NCBI RefSeq assembly: GCF_019970065.1
Contig: NZ_JAHXYH010000005.1
Coordinates: 62,001-126,000 of the forward strand
Reading direction: 5' to 3'
DNA from: Chryseobacterium sp. OSA05B
GTDB taxonomy: Bacteria; Bacteroidota; Bacteroidia; Flavobacteriales; Weeksellaceae
Length of the DNA stretch: 64,000 nucleotides
A program made the translations under genes and the position numbers. The notes under the pieces are model-generated. The model was not told where the DNA came from. It searched no databases and saw only the letters and a list, made by a program, of their open reading frames with translations. This document shows positions 26,125-33,264 of the stretch, piece after piece. How positions within the stretch are numbered: position 1 is the stretch's first letter; the number at the start of each line of letters is the position of its first letter.

Positions 26125-26253
26125 AGTCCTATTTTTAAATTACAATAACAAAAATATAACATCTTTCTGAGAGTTGATGGAGGTTTGTGTTAATTTTTGG
26201 GAAGTGATGAGTTTTGAGTTTTGTGAGGCAGATCACGGAGTTGGAGAATTTCA

Positions 26254-26287
26254 TATTTCACATGCGAAGCAAAATTGACCATTCACG
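26254..26287 (+). repeat. Dispersed intergenic repeat, copy B
   Basis: Contains CACATGCGAAGCAAAATTGA followed by CCATTCACG, sharing the GCGAAGCAAAATTGAC core with copies at 19072 (minus) and 28759 (plus). Confidence 0.6.
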
Positions 26288-26313
26288 TCTGTTTCTCTTC
26301 CTTATTCATAAAA

Positions 26314-26343
26314 AAGCCTGAACTTCAAATGAAGTTCAGGCTT
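26314..26343. terminator. Terminator of the 732-residue M1 peptidase gene
   Basis: Perfect 13-bp stem AAGCCTGAACTTC/GAAGTTCAGGCTT with a 4-nt loop; the A run at 26311-26315 provides the U tract for minus-strand transcription. Confidence 0.9.
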
Positions 26344-26366
26344 CTCAATAGGAATAAGCTATGTTT

Positions 26367-28565
26367 TTAGTCTTTAGTAAATTTATATTCTCTTCCGCCC
26401 TGCTTAAAGGCAACGTCTTTTTTATCCTTACTGAAAACAAGTGTTATTTCACCTTCTTCAAAAGTAAACTGATTATTTCCTGTATAATCAATTGGAAATT
26501 CCTGCTGTTCACCAATTTTAGTATAAATCTGTCCGTTTTTATCTGACAAAACCAACTTAACCGATGTTCCTTTCATAGAATAAGTTCCTGTAAAATCTTT
26601 TACATTGATCTTTTCAACAGGTTTTGCCTGTGCTGAACTCCATACGTTGTTTTTTGCATTCACATCAGGAATCATAGAATCCGGATCCAGCATCACCTCA
26701 TCAATTTCTTTAGTTGAATTCACTTTAAGCAACCATTCCGTGTTACGTTTCCAAACCTCAACCGGGATTTTCATGATCTGTTTGGTCCCGTCTTTGAATT
26801 TCACCTGAACCGTCGTTGGCATCGGCAGCTGACCAAGGTTTTCAACAATGATCTGAGCTCCGTTCTTAAAGTCACCATTCACATATTTTACATCTTTTAC
26901 AGACTGATCGATTTTCCATTTATTGATAAACCATCCTCTCCAGAACCAGTTCAGTTCTTCTCCTGAAACATTTTCCATCGTATGGAAAAAATCCCATGGT
27001 GTAGGATGTTTGAAAGCCCATCTGTCGATATACGTTTTAAAAGCTTTGTCGAATTTTTCAGGACCTAAAATGGTTTCTCTTAAAATCTGCAGTCCCATTC
27101 CCGGCTTAAAGTAAGCCAAAGCTCCGATGCTTCTTTCTTTCATATTATCAGGACCTACCATAATCGGTTCAAGATTGTCCCCCATCATAAAACCTCCGGC
27201 TCTCGCAATATTTTTCTTGGTGTAGTATTCTCCGTTGTTAAAAGCCTTTGTGGATAACTCGTTGATAAAGGTATTGAAGCCTTCATCCATCCATGCAAAA
27301 AGTCTTTCATTGGAACCTACGATCATTGGGAACCAGTTGTGCCCGAACTCATGATCCGTAACTCCCCAAAGATCTTCCCCCGCAGAATCCATATGACAGA
27401 ATACAATTCCGGGATACTCCATTCCTCCTTCGTTTCCGGCTACATTGGTGGCTGCCGGATAGGTGTATTCGTACCATTTTTGAGAATAATGTTCGATAGC
27501 TGCCTTTGTATATTCTGTAGATCTTCCCCACGCTTTTTCGCCAGCACTTTCTGCCGGATAAGCTGATATGGCCACAGATTTTTTACCGCTTGGAAGGTTT
27601 ATTTTTGCAGCATCCAGAATAAATGCCGGTGATGAAGCCCATGCAAAATCACGCGTCTGGTCTATTTTAAATTTCCATGTTTTGGTCCCTGAAGCCTGGT
27701 TTTTTCCGATTTCAGATTCCGGACGGATCATCACTGTTTTATCACTGTTTCGAGCCTGCTCCCAACGGTTGTTTTCTTCTTTGCTGTAGACTTCTTTAGA
27801 ATTCAGAAGTTCTCCGGATGCGACCACATAATGGTTGCTAGGAACTGTAATATTAGCAGAAATATGCCCATACTCCAGATAAAACTCTGATGCTCCAACG
27901 TAAGGAAGGGTATTCCAGCCCATCACATCATCATATACACACATTCTCGGATACCATTGGGCTATCGTAAATATCTTTCCGTTTTTCGTCTTATGAACTC
28001 CCATTCTGTCGGATCCATATTCAGGAGAAATAAAGGAGTATTCGATTTTAATTTTGGCAACACCGCCTTTAGATTTCAATTCTTTCGGAAGATCGATCTG
28101 CATTCTGGTATCGGTAATGGTATATTTTACGTCTTTACCGTCCAGTTTTACTGATTTAATTTTATAACCGCCTTCCAGTTCTTCACCGTGAGCTCCGTTT
28201 CTACTTCCTGATGGAGGAACAACCGCATTACCGCGGGAATCTTTTGCAAATAAATTCTGATCAAGCTGCAGCCACAGGAAGCCCAATTGGTCAGGACTGT
28301 TATTCGTGTAAGTAATATCAGCGGTTCCGGTGATCTCATTTTTCGCTTCGTTAAGGCTTACATTCAGATCATAATCTGCTGAATTCTGCCAATACGCATG
28401 TCCCGGTTGCCCACTTGCAGAACGGGTTTCTGTTCCGGTCTGAGGATAAAAGAAGGGCTTAAATGCCTCTACATAACTGTATTTCGGTGTTTCCTGTGCT
28501 AAAGCAGATCCTGAAAAAAGGAATAGGGCCGCTGCTGCCACAAGGCCTGGAAGTTTATAATTCAT
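26367..28565 (-). CDS. M1-family metallopeptidase, exported (732 aa)
   Basis: A larger secreted M1-type enzyme: signal peptide ending GSALAQ (about residue 23), N-terminal beta-sandwich, then the catalytic domain with DHEFGHNWFP and, 18 residues past the second His, the zinc ligand in WMDEGFNTF. The substrate-binding GGMEYPG is close to the aminopeptidase GxMEN motif but has Tyr for Asn. A C-terminal lipocalin-like extension of about 70 residues (MKGTSVKLVLSDKNGQIYTK...) is absent from the paralogue at 17040. Monocistronic, with terminators on both sides. Confidence 0.9.
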   Translation of the reverse strand: MNYKLPGLVAAAALFLFSGSALAQETPKYSYVEAFKPFFYPQTGTETRSASGQPGHAYWQNSADYDLNVSLNEAKNEITGTADITYTNNSPDQLGFLWLQLDQNLFAKDSRGNAVVPPSGSRNGAHGEELEGGYKIKSVKLDGKDVKYTITDTRMQIDLPKELKSKGGVAKIKIEYSFISPEYGSDRMGVHKTKNGKIFTIAQWYPRMCVYDDVMGWNTLPYVGASEFYLEYGHISANITVPSNHYVVASGELLNSKEVYSKEENNRWEQARNSDKTVMIRPESEIGKNQASGTKTWKFKIDQTRDFAWASSPAFILDAAKINLPSGKKSVAISAYPAESAGEKAWGRSTEYTKAAIEHYSQKWYEYTYPAATNVAGNEGGMEYPGIVFCHMDSAGEDLWGVTDHEFGHNWFPMIVGSNERLFAWMDEGFNTFINELSTKAFNNGEYYTKKNIARAGGFMMGDNLEPIMVGPDNMKERSIGALAYFKPGMGLQILRETILGPEKFDKAFKTYIDRWAFKHPTPWDFFHTMENVSGEELNWFWRGWFINKWKIDQSVKDVKYVNGDFKNGAQIIVENLGQLPMPTTVQVKFKDGTKQIMKIPVEVWKRNTEWLLKVNSTKEIDEVMLDPDSMIPDVNAKNNVWSSAQAKPVEKINVKDFTGTYSMKGTSVKLVLSDKNGQIYTKIGEQQEFPIDYTGNNQFTFEEGEITLVFSKDKKDVAFKQGGREYKFTKD

Positions 28566-28599
28566 TGGGGGTAATTTATACTATTTCTGTGATAAGTTA

Positions 28600-28632
28600 T
28601 AAAAAAACCCGGAATCGTTACAACTCCGGGGT
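28600..28632 (-). terminator. Possible terminator of the SDR gene
   Basis: On the minus strand a stem CCCCGGA/TCCGGGT with one bulge precedes seven T residues. It is about 240 nt past the SDR stop codon, close to the upstream end of the M1 gene, so it would stop SDR read-through. The rest of the 28566-28871 gap holds word repeats (TTTGAGAGT-like) and repeat copy C. Confidence 0.5.
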
Positions 28633-28758
28633 GTTTTTATAAAAATTTTAATAAATTGAAGTTCTATAAGCAACCTCAATGTGGGTTTGAGAGTCAGAGG
28701 ATTTGAGTGTTTGAGAGTTTCGAAATGCATATTTGAGTCGTGTCTCTTGTCTACAACC

Positions 28759-28800
28759 TCACATTTACCAATCACTTACGAAGCAAAATGACTATTAACG
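28759..28800 (+). repeat. Dispersed intergenic repeat, copy C
   Basis: TCACATTTACCAATCACTTA followed by CGAAGCAAAATGACTATTAACG, the third member of the family also at 19072 and 26254. Confidence 0.6.
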
Positions 28801-28871
28801 TTTCTCTTTGAAGTCTCAATATCTTCCCTCCTCCAGCTTCAGGCTTGCTACCTTCTTCAACTAAAAATGTT

Positions 28872-29753
28872 TTAGTTTGTTTTTTTCGCTTTAATCATCG
28901 CCTCCAGCGCATCCCACATTTCTGTTGGAATATCTTCCAGCATATTGAATTCTCCTGCTCCCTGAAGCCACTCGCCACCGTCTATAGTCACTACTTCCCC
29001 ATTCATATAAGCAGAATAATCTGACACCAGATAAGCCGCAAGATTCGCAAGCTCCTGATGCTCTCCCACTCTTCTTAATGGAACTTTTTTCCGCATGTCA
29101 AATTTTTCCTGAAGATCTCCCGGAAGCAATCTGTCCCAGGCTCCTTTTGTAGGGAAAGGCCCCGGCGCGATCGCATTGAAACGGATGCCATATTTTGCCC
29201 ACTCTACCGCCAAAGATCTGGTCATTGCCAGAACCCCTGCTTTTGCACAGGCTGAAGGAACTACATAAGCAGATCCTGTCCAGGCGTAAGTGGTTACAAT
29301 ATTTAAAACGGTTCCCGGACTTTTAGAATCGATCCAGTGTTTTCCGATGGAAAGGGTACAGTTTTTTGTTCCTTTTAAAACAATATCCAAAATAGAATCA
29401 AAAGCTGAATGCGTCAGTCTCTCTGTCGGTGAAATGAAGTTTCCGGCCGCATTGTTTAACAGAATATCAATTCTTCCGAATTCTTTTAACGCAGCTTCTT
29501 TCATAGCTTCCACCTCATCCCAGTTTCTCACGTCACATGCCACACACAGAACTTTTCCTCCGGTTTCCTCTTCCAGTTCTTTTGCAGTACCCTGCAGTTT
29601 TTCCAGATTACGGGAAGTGATCACCACTTTTGCCCCCAGTTCCAGAAAATATTTGGTCATTGCTTTTCCCAGGCCGCTTCCGCCTCCTGTTACAATAGCA
29701 ACTTTATCCTGTAATGCACCTTCGCGCAACATTGGCTGTGTATATAAATTCAT
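28872..29753 (-). CDS. SDR-family oxidoreductase, 2,4-dienoyl-CoA reductase-like
   Basis: A 293-residue Rossmann enzyme with cofactor motif VTGGGSGLGKAM and NNAAGNF. Instead of the classical SDR Tyr-x-x-x-Lys the active site reads GSAYVVPSACAKAGVLAM, the Ser/Lys arrangement of mammalian-type 2,4-dienoyl-CoA reductases (compare GxxxxPSAxAKAGV), followed by WAKYGIRFNAIAPGPFPTKG, also typical of that subgroup. It would reduce dienoyl-CoA intermediates in oxidation of unsaturated fatty acids. Monocistronic. Other SDRs with acyl-CoA substrates cannot be excluded. Confidence 0.85.
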   Translation of the reverse strand: MNLYTQPMLREGALQDKVAIVTGGGSGLGKAMTKYFLELGAKVVITSRNLEKLQGTAKELEEETGGKVLCVACDVRNWDEVEAMKEAALKEFGRIDILLNNAAGNFISPTERLTHSAFDSILDIVLKGTKNCTLSIGKHWIDSKSPGTVLNIVTTYAWTGSAYVVPSACAKAGVLAMTRSLAVEWAKYGIRFNAIAPGPFPTKGAWDRLLPGDLQEKFDMRKKVPLRRVGEHQELANLAAYLVSDYSAYMNGEVVTIDGGEWLQGAGEFNMLEDIPTEMWDALEAMIKAKKTN

Positions 29754-30173
29754 ATGATCTTATTTTTTCCTAAAAATACTAAATATTGAATTCATGCCCT
29801 TTAAAATAATGGGATAAATCATAATGTTATAAATAGTGATTCTCTTTTCCAGCTACAAGAACAATAGCAGGTTTATAAAAATTGAGATAAAAATGAACTT
29901 CAGACTGGGGAAAGTGAACAGGTGCAAAGACTGGTAAAATAGTATGTCTATTTTTTTAAACTAAAAGTTTTACATTAATTATCCATATTCTAAGGATTAA
30001 AAAGAGGGAATCGATCTCTGATCTATTCGACTAAGCGAACGTTTAATCCGTGTCAAGATTTAAAACCTTGATACAGATTCCAAAAGCAAATTCTAAAGGA
30101 AATAAAAAAAACAACCCTGTAACGGATTACAAGGTTGCTGTATTTGTTATGAATGTCTGCTAAAAAAAACGGA
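29754..30173. other. Spacer between SDR and DUF1573 genes
   Basis: No gene is seen in this 420-nt AT-rich stretch. It contains the upstream region of the SDR gene, an imperfect hairpin TGTCAAG...CTTGATACA near 30053-30076, and the DUF1573 terminator at 30112-30137. Confidence 0.5.
30112..30137 (-). terminator. Terminator of the DUF1573 gene
   Basis: Stem CAACCCTGTAA/TTACAAGGTTG (one mismatch) with an A run at 30102-30111 giving the U tract on the minus strand, 36 nt past the stop. Confidence 0.8.
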
Positions 30174-30584
30174 TTATGAAACCACCACTCCTTTGAATGA
30201 AAGAGTTTTAGGTGTTTTGCTTTCGCTGGTCGTTACATTCACTGTTTTCATGAATGCACCTGCCGCTGCTGCATTATAGCTCGCTTCTACAAATCCTTTT
30301 TTTCCAGGAAGAATCGGAGTTTTAGTGTAGTCTGCTGTTGTACATCCACAAGATGGAGCTACATTTTCAATAACGATTGGTTTTGAAGAGGTATTCGTAA
30401 ATTCGAATCTGATAATTTTCGCTTTCCCCTGAGGAATGTTTCCTACGTCTATAGATTCTGATTTCCACTTAATGGCATCTGCAATTGTTCTTACGATAGA
30501 AACTGTTTCACCAGGAAATACGTTGGCATAAAACGGTGAAAAAGCAAGCACTGCTAAAAGAGCTGAGATTTGTAATTTTTTCAT
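30174..30584 (-). CDS. DUF1573-family exported protein
   Basis: A 136-residue secreted Ig-like protein: signal peptide ending at about residue 20 (FYAN), then the DUF1573 pattern IPQGKAKIIRFEFTNTSSKP, VAPSCGCTTADYTKTPI and GFVEASYNAAAAG. The conserved Cys-Gly-Cys is typical of the family. DUF1573 proteins are common, function-unknown envelope proteins of Bacteroidetes. It is divergent from the second OmpR-type two-component system, with regulator-like repeats between them, so it is a candidate target of that system. Confidence 0.9.
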   Translation of the reverse strand: MKKLQISALLAVLAFSPFYANVFPGETVSIVRTIADAIKWKSESIDVGNIPQGKAKIIRFEFTNTSSKPIVIENVAPSCGCTTADYTKTPILPGKKGFVEASYNAAAAGAFMKTVNVTTSESKTPKTLSFKGVVVS

Positions 30585-30672
30585 GAGTATAAATTTTAAT
30601 AGTTAATAAAAATCAAAGGAACCGGTTATTATCGTTTGATATAGCAAATATAGAACGGATGATTCATACAAC

Positions 30673-30747
30673 TTGTTAATCACTATCAAACATTTGTTAA
30701 CGAGTTGTTAATGATCAAAGATAAATAGATATTTTTAGATAATATTG
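30673..30747 (+). promoter_or_regulatory. TTGTTAA repeats and weak -7 box upstream of TCS 2
   Basis: TTGTTAA occurs at 30673, 30694 and 30705; a degenerate CTATCAA at 30683 would complete a series spaced 10-11 bp. About 29 nt further on, TAATATTG (30740-30747) is a 7-of-8 match to TAnnTTTG, close to the ATG at 30757. The layout mirrors the one at 21642-21703 upstream of TCS 1. Likely binding sites for an OmpR-type regulator, serving the kinase gene and perhaps the divergent DUF1573 gene. Confidence 0.55.
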
Positions 30748-30756
30748 CTTCAGGAA

Positions 30757-32004
30757 ATGAAAATAAAAAAACTCAATATCATTATAACGCTGGGGTTCAT
30801 TGCTATTATCGGGATTTTAATAGCTCAGCTTCTGTGGGCCCGGCAGGCTTATAATCTTGAGGATAAAAAATTCAATCAGAAAGTCAATATCGCGTTAATG
30901 GAAGTGGCGGAAAAATTATCCGGGGGAAAAACTTCTTTTACTGAAAACCCGGTACAGATCATTGCCAATGATTATTACGTGGTTAATACCAATAATGAAT
31001 TTCATCCTGTAGTGCTGGAACACTATCTGAAAACAGAATTCACCCGTTTTCAGGTGAATACAGATTATGTGTACGCCCTGTACAACTGTCACAGTGATAA
31101 AATGATCTATGGGAAATACATGTCGAAAAATCAGGAAAGCCCGAGTGATAAGGTGATTAATTTTCCAAAGCATAAAAATCTCATCTATTATTTTTCCATC
31201 CGTTTTCCCGACAAAACCACTTACCTGATCAGTTCACTACGGTTTTGGTATGTACTTACCTTTGCCCTTATTATCATTCTTCTGGTCTATGTTTATTCTA
31301 TCTACACGATTATCCAGCAAAAAAAATTCTCGGAACTGCAACGGGACTTTATCAATAATATGACCCACGAGTTTAAAACTCCTTTATCTTCAATCCTTTT
31401 AGCATCAGAGTCTCTCAACAAGCAGAGTATCGTGCAGGAAAATCCCAAACTACAGACTTACACATCCATCATTATCAATCAAAGCTACAAGCTCAATAAT
31501 CATATCGAAAAAATACTGAATATCGCTAAAAATGACACTTCCGGACTGTCATTGAAACCGCAGAAAATTATCCTGCTTCCGTTTATTCAGGAAATCGCTG
31601 ACACCATCCGGCAGAATAATGAAAATATGACGATCGATCTCAACATCGAAAACAGTTTTTCCGTAATGGCAGATGAGTTTCACTTTACAAACATCATTTA
31701 CAACATTTTGGATAATTCCATAAAATATTGTGAAACCGAGCCTCAGATTGTTATTTCAACGTATAAAGATTCAAAAGGTTTATATTTAAAGTTTAAAGAC
31801 AACGGAATGGGTATTCCTGCTAAAAATATTCCTCATATTTTTGACAAGTTTTACAGGGTAAGCACCAGAAAGAGTGAGGAGGTCAATGGATTTGGATTGG
31901 GATTGTTTTACGTAAAAAAAATCGTTCAGCAGCACAACTGGAAAATTTCAGTTGAAAATAATGCCGATAAAGGAATTACCACGACGCTCTTTTTCCCGTC
32001 TTAA
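30757..32004 (+). CDS. Sensor histidine kinase (HisKA type), TCS 2
   Basis: I start this at ATG 30757 (MKIKKLNII) instead of the TTG at 30745. About 415 residues: TM1 (about 5-26), a periplasmic domain of about 130 residues, TM2 (about 165-190, LTFALIIILLVYVYSIYTII), then NNMTHEFKTPLSSILLA with the phospho-acceptor His, N box LDNSIKYC, G1 FKDNGMGIP, F box HIFDKFYR and G2 GFGLGLFYVKKI. No HAMP or PAS domain. Paralogous to the kinase at 21709. An 18-nt gap separates it from its regulator. Confidence 0.95.
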   Translation: MKIKKLNIIITLGFIAIIGILIAQLLWARQAYNLEDKKFNQKVNIALMEVAEKLSGGKTSFTENPVQIIANDYYVVNTNNEFHPVVLEHYLKTEFTRFQVNTDYVYALYNCHSDKMIYGKYMSKNQESPSDKVINFPKHKNLIYYFSIRFPDKTTYLISSLRFWYVLTFALIIILLVYVYSIYTIIQQKKFSELQRDFINNMTHEFKTPLSSILLASESLNKQSIVQENPKLQTYTSIIINQSYKLNNHIEKILNIAKNDTSGLSLKPQKIILLPFIQEIADTIRQNNENMTIDLNIENSFSVMADEFHFTNIIYNILDNSIKYCETEPQIVISTYKDSKGLYLKFKDNGMGIPAKNIPHIFDKFYRVSTRKSEEVNGFGLGLFYVKKIVQQHNWKISVENNADKGITTTLFFPS

Positions 32005-32022
32005 ATTTAATCATGTGTACGT

Positions 32023-32706
32023 ATGGAGAAATCTAAAATTTTATATGCAGAAGATGACAAAACCATAGCTTTTTTGATCCAGGACAGTCTGGAGAGCTAT
32101 TATGACATCAACTGCTATCCGGATGGAAGATCCGCACTTGATGCATTCAACAGCCAGAGTTTTGACATCTGCCTGCTAGATATTATGATGCCGGGACTCA
32201 ACGGGTTTGAACTCGCGGAGCATATTCGTAATAAAAATTCAGACATTCCCATTATTTTCATTTCTGCAAAAACCTTAAAAGAAGACAGAATCAAAGGCCT
32301 GAAAATCGGGGCCGATGATTATCTGGTCAAACCTTTCAGCATCGAAGAACTGATCCTTAAAATTGAGGTTTTCCTGAAACGCACTAAAAAAACCGATACT
32401 TCCCCGGTAAAATACAAAGTCGGCAGGTATGATTTTGATCCCAAGAATTATACATTACAGGATCCGGAAAACAGCATCAGTCTTACCCAAAGAGAATCTG
32501 AACTGCTTTTGTACTTTATCCGCCACAAAAATCTTGTTGTTAAAAGACAGGATATCCTGAAAGCGATCTGGGGAGATGACGACTATTTTATGGGACGAAG
32601 CCTGGATGTATTTATTTCCCGGCTGCGAAAAGTTCTGGCGGATGAGCAGAATATTTTAATTGAAAATCTGCACGGAATAGGCTTTCGTTTTTCTGAAAAA
32701 AAATAA
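32023..32706 (+). CDS. OmpR-family response regulator, TCS 2
   Basis: 227 residues, same length as the regulator at 23015 and clearly homologous across its length. Receiver with EDD at 10-12, phospho-acceptor D53 (CLLDIMMPG), Lys in DDYLVKPF; DNA-binding winged helix with LTQRESELLLYFIRH and GRSLDVFISRLRKVL. It probably acts on the TTGTTAA repeats upstream of its kinase. Confidence 0.95.
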   Translation: MEKSKILYAEDDKTIAFLIQDSLESYYDINCYPDGRSALDAFNSQSFDICLLDIMMPGLNGFELAEHIRNKNSDIPIIFISAKTLKEDRIKGLKIGADDYLVKPFSIEELILKIEVFLKRTKKTDTSPVKYKVGRYDFDPKNYTLQDPENSISLTQRESELLLYFIRHKNLVVKRQDILKAIWGDDDYFMGRSLDVFISRLRKVLADEQNILIENLHGIGFRFSEKK

Positions 32707-32813
32707 AGTTACGCGGTACAGGTCTTTAGAAAGCTATGAGTTTTGAATTATGAGTAATGAGTTTCAGGATAAAAGGTACGGAATTGAGGATTTGAAAGTA
32801 TGGGATCGCCTGC

Positions 32814-33033
32814 AAAACTTGGAAGAGATAAGTTTTTTTTTACGCAAAGTTTCATCTTGTTAATGTTGAGTTTTGAGGAAAGCAAAGACTGTGACTGCGT
32901 CACTGATTAAGCTCTCGGTATAAAACATCCGCTTAATCGAATCAATGAAATTGATTCCTCTCTTTGCTCTCCTTTTACTGTACGGTATTAGAATAGAACT
33001 TTGCGTAAAAAACTTATCTCTTCCCCAGGTTTT
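32814..33033. repeat. 220-bp branched palindromic element (MITE-like or structured RNA)
   Basis: Long outer arms of about 37 nt (32814-32851 and 32997-33033) are complementary: the left reads AAAACTTGGAAGAGATAAG, T run, ACGCAAAGTT and the right is its near-perfect inverse. Inside, AGCAAAGA (32881-32888) pairs with TCTTTGCT (32961-32968). Three further hairpins sit within: GTGAC/GTCAC (32891-32903), GATTAAGC/GCTTAATC (32905-32938) and GAATCAAT/ATTGATTC (32939-32957). The result is a stem closing a three-arm, cloverleaf-like structure. It lies between a regulator and the GH92 gene; no protein is credible here. Confidence 0.78.
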
Positions 33034-33264
33034 AAAATTGATCCAGTATATGGAAATAAAAAGTAGTTTCTGGTTTGAACCACGAAACCCACATTCCGAA
33101 ACGTTAAGTACTAAGATTCATAAAAAAGTCTGATGTCTGAAATCTAAAACAAATGTCTTATCCCGAATTCAGGTTAAATACAGATCCAATTGTTTTTAAA
33201 TTACAACGATAACAGATTATTCTTTGATTTTTAATTAATTTTAAACTTTGAAAATGAATTCTTA

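Noticed and set aside
32945..33133. 62-codon ORF beginning with a hydrophobic segment (MKLIPLFALLLL)
   Set aside because: It lies across the right half of the branched palindrome, and its sequence is explained by the inverted-repeat structure; the C-terminal part has no protein-like pattern.
32707..33264. Possible insertion sequence
   Set aside because: No transposase reading frame of usable length is present; only the non-autonomous palindrome remains.
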